Below the pieces are notes generated by a model. The model saw only the letters and a program-made list of their open reading frames with translations. It made no database searches and was not told the DNA's origin. Shown piece by piece: positions 11,096 to 21,870 of a DNA stretch of 64,000 bases; position 1 is the stretch's first letter, and every line of letters starts with the position of its first letter. The stretch spans positions 1,426,001 to 1,490,000 of the forward strand of contig JALBUN010000009.1 of assembly GCA_025174535.1 (NCBI GenBank), written 5' to 3'. Source of the DNA: Cantharellus purpuraceus (taxonomy: Eukaryota > Basidiomycota > Agaricomycetes > Cantharellales > Hydnaceae). Position numbers and translations under genes: made by a program.

Positions 11096-11123
11096 ATTGG
11101 GTTCCAAGTGACCTACTATCAAT

Positions 11124-11270
11124 CGTTGTTCATTGCGCCACGTTCACACACGTCTACCACTACAAATGCATCCGGCCCCTACTCGAGATGCACCACCCAG
11201 GCTTCTCATGCCCGTTGGAGGAGGGTGCTGGTGCTGGTGCTGGTAGAGTGGGTGGGAAGCGTAAACGGTA
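11124..11270 (+). pseudogene. RING-domain fragment resembling Dma1-type ligases
   Basis: An open stretch encodes HVYHYKCIRPLLEMHHPGFS followed by CPLEE. The spacing H-x2-H-x2-CIRPL...F-x-CPL matches the second half of the RING in FHA-RING ubiquitin ligases of the Dma1/Chf type. The final Cys of the CPxC pair is replaced by Glu and the reading runs into a (GGTGCT)n repeat and a Lys/Arg tail. No FHA domain or first RING half is present. It looks like a captured exon piece joined to the broken GPI gene. Confidence 0.45.
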
Positions 11271-11284
11271 GCCTGTGTGCGCCG

Positions 11285-11308
11285 ATGATGATGATGATGA
11301 TGATAATA
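11285..11308 (+). repeat. (GAT)n microsatellite
   Basis: Seven or eight GAT triplets followed by AATA. Simple repeat in non-coding DNA. Confidence 0.8.
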
Positions 11309-12190
11309 CCGGTTTTATATATCCCTTAGTTGTAGGACTACATAGTCGCTTTTGGAGGATTTTTCTGTTATGCTTTTCTACGAGTTTTTATTTATTTATG
11401 TATTTTGGATGGAACAATTGTACTGTTGTCTTTTTATTTATTTTTTAATGGGAAACGAAACGGTATTATATTCAAAGTGTTGTTATATATGTAAGGTGAC
11501 GTTGGTATATTTAATCGTGCTCGCGCATGCGTGGGTTTTGGAGCGGTTGACTTGTCGTCTGTCCAGCACTCGGTCCCCAAAGGTCCCTTCCTTCCTTTGT
11601 ATTGCCGGTACGCTGCGATTCGCGGCAGTCTCTTGATACGCCCGGTCATCATCTCAGCTCGAAATCGGATTTTCATATGTGACAAGTCTGTCCATAAGGC
11701 AAGGTAGGGCGAGGCAGGGCAGGGCGACGTAACGGGATGACTTTTGATTTTTGATAGATCAGCTTGGGGTCTCGGGGGTGGCGATGAGAGACGAGCTTGG
11801 GTTGGGGGGGGGTGAACTGGAGGTGGAGGTGGAGTTGGAGGTGGAGTTAGAGCTGGGGCTGGAGCCAAGGAATGCGACGGAATGGGATTCGGGAGGTGAG
11901 GATGTGTGGATGTGAGTAAAGTGTTGTTTCCTTTTGGGTCGTGTCGTTCTGTGTGGTTTGAGCTAGTTGGTTGGTGTGATTGCAGGGGTGTGTGATTGGG
12001 GTGGAAAGGAGGAGAGCAGAGCCAAACTGTACTGAACAGCCTTTCTCTCGTCGAGCAGAACCCGGCCCGGGCATTTTTTGTTGTTGTGAAAGGCATCATT
12101 ATGCATCACATGACCCCCTCTCTCCTCCGGCCTCCATACGTGTTACGCTGGTGACCGGTAACTTTTGGTCTTTTTATTTTTATTTTTTTA
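11309..12190. other. AT-rich then G-rich spacer, no gene
   Basis: 11340-11480 is T-rich with TTTATTTAT runs. 11690-11880 is G-rich with GGTGGAGTTGGAGGT-type repeats. The long minus-strand open frame across 11434-12099 is proline-rich low complexity produced by the G-rich repeats, so I do not treat it as a gene. Confidence 0.55.
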
Positions 12191-12654
12191 CGCTTGATGA
12201 TCATAGATCACATGGCGCGATGGGTGTATTGGCGCTGGATGGGCATTTGACGCTGGATGTGCGTTTGACGCTTGGTGCGTGTCAGGATGCACTGAATGGG
12301 CTGGTGTACATGGGTAAGGTGTCGCTGTGACGGGCGTGGCGAGGCGAGGCCTAGGGAGGCGCGGAGGGTTGGCTTCGGTCAGCTGGGCTAATGATGTGGT
12401 TTGGGCGGGGTGGGTGCGGGTATGGGCCAAGGCAGGTAGGTAAGCAGGTCGGCAGGGCAAGGCAGACATGGTAGGAGGGAATATGCGGTTCAGGAGGAGT
12501 GAAGCTTGGGTTTGAGTGTCAGGTCGTGGTGGTGGCGGTGCCGTGCAGGCAGGGGTGGGGGTGTTGTGTGTGTTGGCGCGATAGTGGTGGTGCGTCCCAG
12601 GCCTCGCGATGGTGTTTGGTATGTTTTTGACGGTTTTGGTGGATAAGTGTTGTT

Positions 12655-15048
12655 GTGAACTTCATGATACGCCTTTATTTTTATTTATTTTTGAAACGTT
12701 TGATGATTTACTTTTCTAATAATCGTCTTGCTTACCAGGTTCATGCGGCCAGCACCATCGACGATGCTTATATTAAACTTCTTGGACTGCTATACAATAA
12801 TGCCATGCTTGTGCATTTTTGCAGCACCATTAGAAGGTCCTCCGTGAGGTCGCTTCGGCACTCCATCATATTCGTGTGAGCAAGCTCCTGGTGAAGGCGA
12901 CACCCTTGACTTTTGTAAGTATAGTAACGCGACGCCGTTCAGATTTGCTCTGAATGTCCTTGCGGCCATTCATTTGACGGGCCTGGGTACGTCTGGGTAC
13001 GTTGGCATCTAGGTTGACTTGATCGGAAGGAGAGGACAGTCTATGATGGGTCGGATGTAGGCCACATCTGTGCCTTTCAGTCAGGCAGTGCCACGCAAGT
13101 ATTGCCGCGGTATTGGTGCTTTGACAGTTTGGTGTATCCGTGTTGTCGTGAAGGCTTGATACTCCTGGTTTCTTTTTTTAACATTTGATGCTTTACTTGT
13201 CTAACAATTGCCTGACTTACCAGGTTGTTAGGGACATGATATGGCGGCCAGTACCCTAGACGATGCCATATAAACTTCTCGGACTTCAGCAATGCCATGC
13301 TTGTGCATTTTTGCGGCACCATCAGAGGGTCCCTCGTGAGGTCGCTTCGGCATTTTAAAGCAAGCTTCTGGTGAAGGCGATGAAGATTCTGAGGGACTCG
13401 GTGTTCAGCGTTGAGTATCTTGTATTCTGCGAAACCGTGGTGTCGACTTACCCAGGTCCGAGCTAGTTCCCAGTGACAGTCTCATTTACACCCCTTGACT
13501 TTTGTAAGCATAGTAACGGGATGCCATGAATTGTCACGACGCCATTCAGAGTTCCTCTGAATGTCTTTGCGGCAATGCATTGTGATCATGTTGCTGTGAA
13601 CAAGCTCCGTGTGAAGGCAATCAAATTCGTCTTGTCGTCCATGTTCGCGTCGTCGGCCGTCTGTATCAGGAGTGCCCAACAACGCATCATGTCTGTTTCC
13701 TTCACGAGGGTGAGTGTTGTAGACCACTCGATGTCCGTAGGTGCGGATGTGACATACCCTGCTGTGGAATCACCGATGACAGATATTGCCGCCGAAACTG
13801 TGACGGACCATACGGGCCTGGAAGTAGGGAGGACACGTCCCTTTGAATGCCAGTCTAAACATTGTGCAAGGGGCCTGCAGGGTAGTACTACAAGAGGCCG
13901 CTCCTCGTCCCTCGTCCCTCGTGTCCCTAAAGCGACGACGACATAGTTGTGTCTCCTCGAGGCGACCTAGATATCCGATATCATGCATGCGGTGCGGCAG
14001 GCTAGGGAGGGTACGTGAACGCGGCTTTGACTGCATTGTTTGATGGTTTACTTACCACGAGGTAGGAGGCCGAGTGAGTGGCGACAATGGAATCCTAGAG
14101 TTCTTCATCAACGCTCTGTGCCATCGATTGCGAGTTCGGGTATCAGGGATATGCCATTGTGCGCCGCGTGTTGCTCACGAATGGCAACATAATGTCTAAA
14201 GGAAGGTGCGTGTATGGAGAACCTCCAGCCAGTGCCCGGCCCTCACGGAGAATCAGTTTTGAGATTCGAAGACGCAACGTGCATGTTCAATATGTGCCCA
14301 CGCCATGTGTCGTCGAGCCGCCAGCCAGATGAGAACAGGGTGACAACTCTGTGAAATGGATGTGCCGCTTAGACGTCCCTCAGGACTTGAAACGAGGTGG
14401 TGTAGATGTCTAGTCGAAGCCACTGATGCCCCTGTGTTTCATGGCTGCAAGAGGTACGTGAATGCGACTGTGGCGGAAATTTTTTTTTGACTGTCCGCTT
14501 AGGGCGGGAACAGTGGCTACCACCGGCGCATACAATCCAGGTATATTCAATGATTCTAATTACAACTCTCAGTTCACATCCACATTCAGGTTGAGGGGCG
14601 ACCGAGGACTTGTAGTGAGGCCTCGTCAATAGGTGGGACGATGGCGGAGCCCACAAAGACCTTGTTCGTCGATGTTTGCATCTGTTACAGCTTGGCTCTA
14701 TGGGTGCTCCAGTGCGCTCGGCATCTAATTTGCTTTCCTTATAATGAGAGACGTAAACGAAGCTTGATGGTGCGGGTGCTATAGATCTCTATGCTGAAAC
14801 TGATGCCGAAGCGACAACAGAGTGTTTTGTGTTCCGTCCGGCGGCACGGCCACTTGGGTCTCCACCTTGACAATACAGAGAGTGCGGCGTCTGCTTCATA
14901 CTTTCACACATGCCACAAGGCCAAGGTTTCGGCAGAGCCGTCGGTGGTGTTATATTTTACTCCTTGATACGGTGTGGCAGACATCCCTCGTTTCCATCAC
15001 AAAACATTCAATCTCACACGAGGCCTTTCTAGTTTGTTGTATGGCTCG
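12655..15048 (+). other. Duplicated sequence, probable gene remnants
   Basis: Partner of 4400-6268. An open stretch at 13575-13946 is longer than in copy 1, with RVKAIKFVLSSMFASS near its start and a GTGAGT donor-like site after the FTR codons. A second coding-like stretch lies at 14140-14330. I recognise no protein family and could not build a continuous model. Confidence 0.4.
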
Positions 15049-15454
15049 GACCATAGAAGCGCCTTATACGTACAATTCATCAAGGGGTGTTGTCCATATT
15101 CCGGATCACTCGGGGCTGCCAATGGTCGCCTGCTAGAAAATTGTGTTGAAGGATGTGCTGGCTCTACCCAAATTTTCACAACGGACTTGCACCGGTGCGT
15201 ATGTCCCCACTCTGGCATCTCCCCTCTGACGATAATGCCCAGTTGACGAACTTGGAGACCGTACAGAGTCAAAGATGAAGTGTTTTCTTCGTAGGATACC
15301 TACAGCGAACGATAGGTGGCCATCAAACACATGTCCCCTTCTTTTTGGCGCTGCCGTAAGGGATTGGAAACAATTCAACACATTCAACACGTGATGATGC
15401 CAGACCATCGAGAAACGAAAAAAAACTCCGCTCGGTTGTGCGCACTTCTCTGGC

Positions 15455-15461
15455 TATATAA
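15455..15461 (+). promoter_or_regulatory. TATA box of the F-box family gene
   Basis: TATATAA inside GGCTATATAATTCCC, about 110 bp before the ATG at 15570. The same box sits at the same distance in copy 1 (about 7465), and CTATAAACTCCC sits about 95 bp before the start of the family gene at 43879 (minus strand). Conservation in three copies supports a promoter role. Confidence 0.65.
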
Positions 15462-15569
15462 TTCCCTTCTATCATGGCCGTCAGCAACACCCCCCTTCTC
15501 TACGACCTCGTATAGCCACGACAAGACAATAACCAACACTCTGCTCATCCAACACCCCTTTCTGACAAC

Positions 15570-17151
15570 ATGGCACATCAACAGACTCCGTTTCCTAGCC
15601 GGGAATACTTTTCCCGTGGAGATGAGTATGTCCCTACAGATATGATAATACTGGCAGTATACTGACCTAACTCCCTGTCGCCTCCCCAGGTTCACTAGAT
15701 CCCAAGGTTGGTGGTCCTTGATCATCGTGGTTTCGCCTGACTAATTCTCTACAGTTGATCTAGACCCGCAATATCTAGACCCAGAGGAAACGGAGGCGAC
15801 CCAGCAGATTCCGGGGGATGTGCTGGAGTTGCTGTTCAGATTTTTGCAGGATACAGAGATTGTCCCCAGCTCTCCTACTTCGGCTCCTACTTCGGCTGCG
15901 CACGTGAGTCTGCGGATAGCGCAGATGTTCCGCCAATGGCACCAGACTGGTCGGAATGTACATCAATGGGTACCGGTGAGGGCGCAGTCGGATCCGCGAG
16001 TGACGAAGCATCTCCTCCTATTGAGTCGGAGGGCGCTCGTTCGCTTCCGTATCGACCTCGGAGAGAACGATATACTTGCAATTCCCCAAACGATGCATCT
16101 GGTTCGGCAACACTTTGACCACATTTCGCGAATGGATGTTCTCTTACCCTCGGAGCCACTGCGACGTGTGTTGAGTTACTTACACAACATACACTCGCCC
16201 ATGCTGCAAACACTGATCATACGCCTCATATATCCCGACCGTTCTAAGGTTTTCGCAATCGATTGGGCAGCACCCAATTATTTATTACACTGGGATCGAC
16301 GCATGTTTTCCAGCCTCAGCCACCTAAGACTCGAGGTGTATGCGCCGCAGCTTGAGGACGCCGTTTGGAGAGATCTAAGTACGTTGGAGTTGGCTTGCAT
16401 GCCACCGTCATGGTGCCTGTTCACGTACCTGAAGGTGATGGCCTTATCTCCGTGTCTGGAGACTCTGAAGATAATCGGTAACATGGGTCCCGGGATTCTG
16501 CCGCTGCCGTTTCTCGAAGCGAATCGGCTCAAGGTCCTTCACATTTCGAATTGCTCTTCCGAGGATATCCGCCAATTCACTCTCCACGTGAAGCTACCGA
16601 GTCTGGAAGACTTGTCGCTCGTGCCTTCAAAGAGCTCAGACCTCGAAACATTCCATAGGATGTTGGGGAATCACGGGGACAGTCCGTCTAGCATTGAGGC
16701 CTTCGATAAAGTGCAATGGGTCGAAGTTGGCTTTGAGGACACGAAAGCGGTCTTATCTTGCCAACTATTCGAAGATAAGGGTGCCTTCACCGTGTCGCTC
16801 CCAGTGGTCCATCGAGGCGCTTTTGTGGACGTTATGAGCTTGTTTCCATTCGTAGAGGGGCTCACCATCAATCTTTCAGAGCCCCTAGACTTCAGGTTCG
16901 GTCTCAGTCAAACGGTGGAGAGGGTAGAAGTGCAGGGCCGCCCTGATATGGTGATGGCATCCAGTATCAAAGGTCCAATCTGCAGGTGCTTCCCTCAGTG
17001 CAAAAGCGTGGACCTCCTCCCATCGCTGCCACCGTTGCATAGCCTGCGCGTACCTCGGACGCCTCAGACGCCTCAGACGCCTCCCGTTGAGAACAGAGAA
17101 GCAGGTCCTTCACGGTGGTACAACCTATCAAGGTGGAGAGGCACTTGGTGA
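15570..17151 (+). CDS. F-box/LRR-like protein, open member of the local family
   Basis: Three exons join in frame: 15570-15625, a 17-nt microexon 15690-15706, and 15755-17151. They give 489 residues. Introns are 64 and 48 nt with GTATGT and GTTGGT donors and CCCCAG and CTACAG acceptors. The F-box core is seen as IPGDVLELLFRFLQD, followed by a helix with RIAQMFRQWHQ. F-box proteins recruit substrates to SCF (Skp1-cullin-F-box) ubiquitin ligases. The rest is Leu-rich with repeated L-x2-L-x-L segments, as in the substrate-binding part of fungal F-box proteins, and ends in an unstructured Pro/Arg tail. I see no nonsense codon or frameshift. Its target is unknown. The related gene at 42424-43879 has the same exon plan, and the copy at 7579 is dead. 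Confidence 0.8.
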
Positions 17152-17399
17152 CATGCTGCGGTAGGATATCTGGAGATCGGATTAGTACAACGGATGGGAC
17201 ATCCAGTAAATAGGAGATATCATTGTATCCTGGCGGTTGTAACAGTAGATCGGCTCCCATGAGTTGAAACTGCAAGTATTTTGAAATCTCGACGCAACAC
17301 GTCTGGGATATCTCTGGATTCAGAAAAATAATTCTTGATCGATTGCTTATTGAACCAGTCTGACGCTGCGAGCATGAACGAACGTCGTCGACTAGATCC

Positions 17400-18690
17400 A
17401 AAGCAGGTCAAGATAGCCGTTGGTGTCGATCTCTAAGGTGTGAAATTCTGTATATGTACCTTTGTATATATTAACGACAAAATATCTAATGGTAATGTGA
17501 ACCCGACGGAAGGCCAAGGCTATATATTGACATCGGTACAACATTGGATGTAAATTCCACCCTCTCGACTGCCTAGAACACGTACTTTTTGACCATTTCC
17601 TTGCAAGTGCTTCAACGCACAAAGCGTAGTGTACTGAGTTGTGATTGATTTGCAAAACGTGCCGGATGCATTATTGCTTGATCGCATTTACAGTCAAGGT
17701 TGAGTAGCGATGTGTCTTTATAGGACATGAGAATTAACGGGATAGAGTATGCGCACTAGACGGACTCGAAGATAGTTGGTTAAGCTGAGGAACGTAGCGC
17801 TTACTTAATGTGTGCGATGCTTACCGTCTTGTGGGACGACCGACTGGAATGGACCTCTCGCCAAATGGAGACAGTGCACGTCCGGTGGTTGTAGTAAAAC
17901 AAAACTTGTTACACTTACTACAAAAGGGCACCAGACTCACGCAGTTGAGATAGATCGAATACTACGGGTTCTCTAGGTTCACTTCGACGGATACTAATAG
18001 CTATGGAATGAGCACTTTGGATAGCAGCAGCCTGGTATCCACAGTTTAGACGTGGATCTGCCTCCATTACAGAGCCTGCGAGTACATTGGACGCCCTCGT
18101 TGAGGACAAAGAGGCATGTCCCATTTCGTGACATATCGCGCTTGTATATCTGGAAATCGGATTAGTGCAACGGACCTAAATAGTACTGCGAATCGAAGTG
18201 GCGCCCCCCCCATGGCTTTCAAAACCTTTGGACTTCACGTTCCGCCTCAGTTAAACGGTGCGGAAGGGACGGCTTGAGATGGTGATGGCACCCGGAGCTG
18301 CTTTCCGAACTGCCCAAGTGTGAATCTCATTCCATTACTGCCTCCGTTACAGAGTCTGCGCGTACATCGGACGCCTCGTCGAGGACAGAGAGGGGTGTCC
18401 CATTTCGTGACATATCGCGCTTGTATATCTGGAGGTCGGATGGGGCACTCGGTAAATAGAACGCATACTTTTGACCATTTCCTTACAGTGGTTTTCAGCC
18501 CGGCACAAAGCGTAGTGTATTGGTTTGTGATCGATCTGCAAAGGGTCCCGGATGCATGATTGCCTGATCGCATTTACAGCAAGTGTGGTTTTATAGAACC
18601 CGAGAATTGACAGGATAGAGGATGCGCATTAGACGGACTCGGAGATAGTTGGTGAAGCTGAGGAACGTACGGCTTAGTGTGTGGAGAGCC
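17400..18690 (+). pseudogene. Two tandem F-box 3'-end fragments with shared flank
   Basis: Two successive, partly deleted copies of the family's 3' end and 3' flank: one spans about 17575-17940, the other about 18040-18690. Landmarks are TTTGACCATTTCCTTRCA, GCACAAAGCGTAGTGTA and ATGATTGCCTGATCGCATTTACAG. In the first, the foldback repeat is missing. There is no open frame of length. Confidence 0.65.
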
Positions 18691-18869
18691 GCCTGCATGC
18701 AGTACATTATTGTACAACTAAAGGGATGTACTGGTATCCCATTGTACTTGAAGAAAGGCTGGACAAGACAGGGGAGACAGCGTCATATAGTACTTATGGC
18801 AAATTGTAAATTCCCTACGGCAGTCTAATTCATGGAATAGCGATACGAGTACCGCCACTTGCGGGAGTG

Positions 18870-19560
18870 GGTGTCACTGATGAGATCGGACCTGACAGCA
18901 CTGGAGTGGGCGGGATCTTCGATCAACCCGAGGAGCACCGCTTCGACTCCACCTTGAGTTCCGCATCTGATGTCGAGTTGTGCGACGTGATGGAACTACC
19001 ACGTGGAACAACTTGACATCCGAATACCGGGTGTATCATTGTCTCACGCCTTCAATTACCTAGGCGCGAAGGAGTTGCGAAGACTTGTAGTCCATGCTAC
19101 AGTCCGCGACTCTCTGCTGTCCAATTATGCATAGGTTTGACAGAAGAAGTCCGTTTGACAACCTTCGCCACGTTGTCTTCACAGTCTTCGCACCCTGTTT
19201 TAGTGACACTGTGGAGTTTCATGGCCTCCTTGGAGCTTGTGTCCCTGAATCCACCGTGGCTCCTGGAAGGCTACCTTGAGATCGTGGGTAGGTCTCCTTT
19301 TCTAGATGCTCTGAAGATTGTGAGCCGCATGCACCCGGGAAACCTGCTACGGTCGCCCTTATGGACGGGGTGACCTATCCATCGAACCTTCGGAGAGCCC
19401 CCAGGACGAAACGTTCCACGGAATGCTGCGGGTCGACAGGGACGGCCCGCACACGATTAGTACATTTTCCAATGTACGGCTAATTGATATAGGGATCCAG
19501 ACACTTCGGGGCAAGAAAGTGGCTGTACTTTCCTGCTAGTTATTCCAGTAAATATCACTG
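18870..19560 (+). pseudogene. F-box family fragment, relative of the 42424-43879 gene
   Basis: Reading all three frames recovers segments of the 42424-43879 protein in order: SDLTALE, EQLDIRIPG, the NLRHVVFTVFAPCFSDT block (in the frame starting near 19150), FLDALKI, then ESPQDETFHGML and FSNVRLIDIGIQTLRGK. Frame changes, deletions and an early TAG after LSC show it is dead. The same fragment lies inverted at 34150-34930. Confidence 0.75.
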
Positions 19561-19874
19561 AACATGCGATCGGACCTGCCAGCAATCAAGCTGATTTTCG
19601 GCTTGTTGGCGCTTCATTGATGCGCACTACTCGGAGATAGTTGGTGAAGCTGAGGAACGTAGGGTTTAGCATGTGGAATGCTTACGGTCTTATGGGATGA
19701 TCGACTTGAATGGACCTCCCACCGAATGGTGGCTGATCACGTCCATGAGTGGTTGCAGTAAAGCAAAACCTGTTGAACTTATACCTCCTGCTAACATTAT
19801 GTAAAGTCCCTTTATGTGCGTATGCACAACCTCACACGGGCGATGGCTGTGCTTGCACCATGCCTTTGAATGCA

Positions 19875-20030
19875 ACCTTTGTCTCGTCTACCTAATTTGT
19901 CTACTCTCGATTTCGCATCGATATCATTGCCATCTTCCCTTTGTTTCGTCAAACAAAACGGACTGAAAGCTGTTGTAGATAGACAAGACAAATGTAGACA
20001 AGACAAAGGACAACAAGACCGCAAATCCCA
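19875..20030. repeat. Foldback repeat of 15-bp units, copy C
   Basis: CCTTTGTCTCGTCTACC-like left half, spacer with CATCGATATCATTGCC, then GATAGACAAGACAAATGTAG-like right half. Shorter than copy A. Confidence 0.75.
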
Positions 20031-20794
20031 CCCCGGCGATTTAGTTGTATGTAACGCAGTTTGAGGACGATTGATACTAGGGGCTCTCTAGGTTCACTGA
20101 TACTAATCAGGTTCTGTTGAGGTAACGGCGCTAAGCTGGAACGCACGTGACCAGCACTAGCTGTACAGATGTGACCAAATCATGTAACACTTCAGTAATC
20201 TTACCAGTCACTGAGGTGTGTAGTCAAAAGGAATATGGGCGGAGTGACGGTTTTTTGAGACAACTGGTAAAAACTACATTCCGTCTTTTTGCTCCGACTA
20301 AAATAGAAAAGTTTTGACTGAACTACAGTACCTAAGTTGAGCGATTGCATTTTCTTAACAAGGTGAGCGTTCATTCCTGATTCCTTTCGCATTTACTTAC
20401 AGTAGCGCAGTATTTCATTAGGTACTACAATATTACCCTCACAGCGATCTTACCAGTCACTGTATTTCATTGGCTGTGTGCTTACATTTACATCTGTTTC
20501 TTGTGGGTCTATACAACGTTTAGCGAGTCAGACGAACCGATGATCAAGGGACTTTAACGTTCAACCACTAGAGAACCTGTGGAAGCGATGGAGAGTTAAT
20601 ACCACTGAGAACATACTCTCCCAGCACTGTTGTTTCCCGTTACATAATATTCACGCGCTGGTCGCGTTGTGGGGCAGCATGGACGCGTCACGGAAACAAT
20701 AATCTGTCCTGCCCATCACACTAGTACATACTACACTTCTGCTAATCATCCGACGCTCCCTCACAATTCTATCGATCGCACTGGACAGAGGGAG

Positions 20795-21580
20795 ATGCAT
20801 TTAGCCTCCATCCTCATTCTCTCTCCGGCGCTGGCCGCTGCAGCACTGTACCCAACCATGCCGACGAACCTCACCGTCTATCATCCGAGCACAACGGACG
20901 CGAATCTGATACGGTGGGTTGACGACATGAATGATCCATCATTGAGTAAGCTCGGAAACGTGAAGATCGATCTGATGCTGGGGAATGTGAGTGCAAAACC
21001 CACCTGGACAATTCCACGGTGATTGAGTTGGATGGGCGTGTGCTGTGCTGCTATGCCCTGGCGGCTTCTTGAAGACAGTTGTTGCGACGCTTGCCAGGAG
21101 TATACCGTGCACGTATCGCGAAGTCAAGTTGTATATACCACCCGGCATCGGTCCCGACAGTTCTGACTAGTGAGCATCCGTTCGCTAGCAAGTAGTATGG
21201 ATGCCTCACAGGGGGCACATGCTGAAGCGACGACACAACCTTTTAGCGCATTAATCTTCATTCCTTCCTGGCCATACAAACCCATCTACTCCGCACGATT
21301 CACAATCACCAACCATACATCTAATTCGCTCCCCATCCGCATCCTCAACTCAGCAGTCACACCCTCTTCCACTTTCTCTGCCATTATCTCCACGGAGACG
21401 TTCGGAGGGGGGGTAGCCACTTCAACCACCGCGACCCCCGCATCGACATTTGCGCCTGGCAGAGAAAAGATTGGGACGACTGCAAGTGGTGGTCATCGGG
21501 TGAGAATAGAGGGGTCGGCTCGTTTCAGGGCGATGTATGTGCTTTGGCCCGTGTTGGTGGGTGCGGTATTGGCTTCTTAA
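20795..21580 (+). CDS. Secreted GPI-anchored protein with Kre9/Knh1-like N-terminal domain
   Basis: Three exons join in frame: 20795-20986, 21075-21169 and 21247-21580, for 206 residues. A signal peptide (MHLASILILSPALAAAAL) is followed by a beta-rich domain of the Kre9/Knh1 N-terminal type: LTVYHPSTTDANLIRW, KIDLMLGN, a stretch with YREVKLYIPPGIGPDSSDYA, and ARFTITN. A Ser/Thr-rich linker (about residues 125-170) leads to a hydrophobic end, YVLWPVLVGAVLAS, that fits a GPI-attachment signal. Proteins of this kind sit at the fungal plasma membrane or wall; Kre9 itself acts in beta-1,6-glucan assembly. The role of this small single-domain form is unknown. A nonsense-bearing partial copy lies at 10868. 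Confidence 0.75.
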
Positions 21581-21870
21581 AGGTTATGGGTAAGGTCGAT
21601 GCAAGCTACGGACGGTCAATTCTGTACGGCCTGTATATTTGGTTTGTATGACTAGCAGTGTCTCCCTGTGTATCGACTATGCTATGTACTCCTTTGTGGC
21701 AACCGTCTTTGGCGATAAGATGTCCATGTCATGGGGTAATGCGACAAATAGTTGAATTGGACGACACGTTGGCACGAAAATGATGCATTTATATTATTCC
21801 GCGTGAAAACGACTGCGTATACAATGACCAAGATATACAGGATGTTCCTATCGGAAGGCTATTTAGTTAC

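Larger units (their letters stand above)
18688..20690 (+). repeat. Inverted duplicate, left arm
   Basis: Reverse-complement relative of about 33310-35075. It starts with GCCGCCTGCATGCAG, matching CTGCATGCAGGCGGC at about 35050 inside the first exon of the ISG12-like gene. It then runs through an F-box fragment, the foldback repeat and the DNA upstream of the GPI gene. Identity is patchy and both arms carry deletions. Confidence 0.8.
12191..21020 (+). repeat. Segmental duplication, copy 2
   Basis: Direct-orientation partner of 3946-11095, containing the same series of blocks. It is longer because it has a second partial repeat unit at 13141-13480 (repeating 12655-12900), two successive F-box 3'-end fragments (17575-18690), and about 950 bp of inserted F-box and ISG12-gene fragments (18688-19640). 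The two genes that are open in the pair lie in this copy. Confidence 0.8.

Noticed and set aside
11434..12099. 221-codon open minus frame rich in Pro, Thr and His
   Set aside because: Most of it is translated from G-rich simple repeats; no domain, no splice sites needed or supported, and plus-strand repeats explain the openness.
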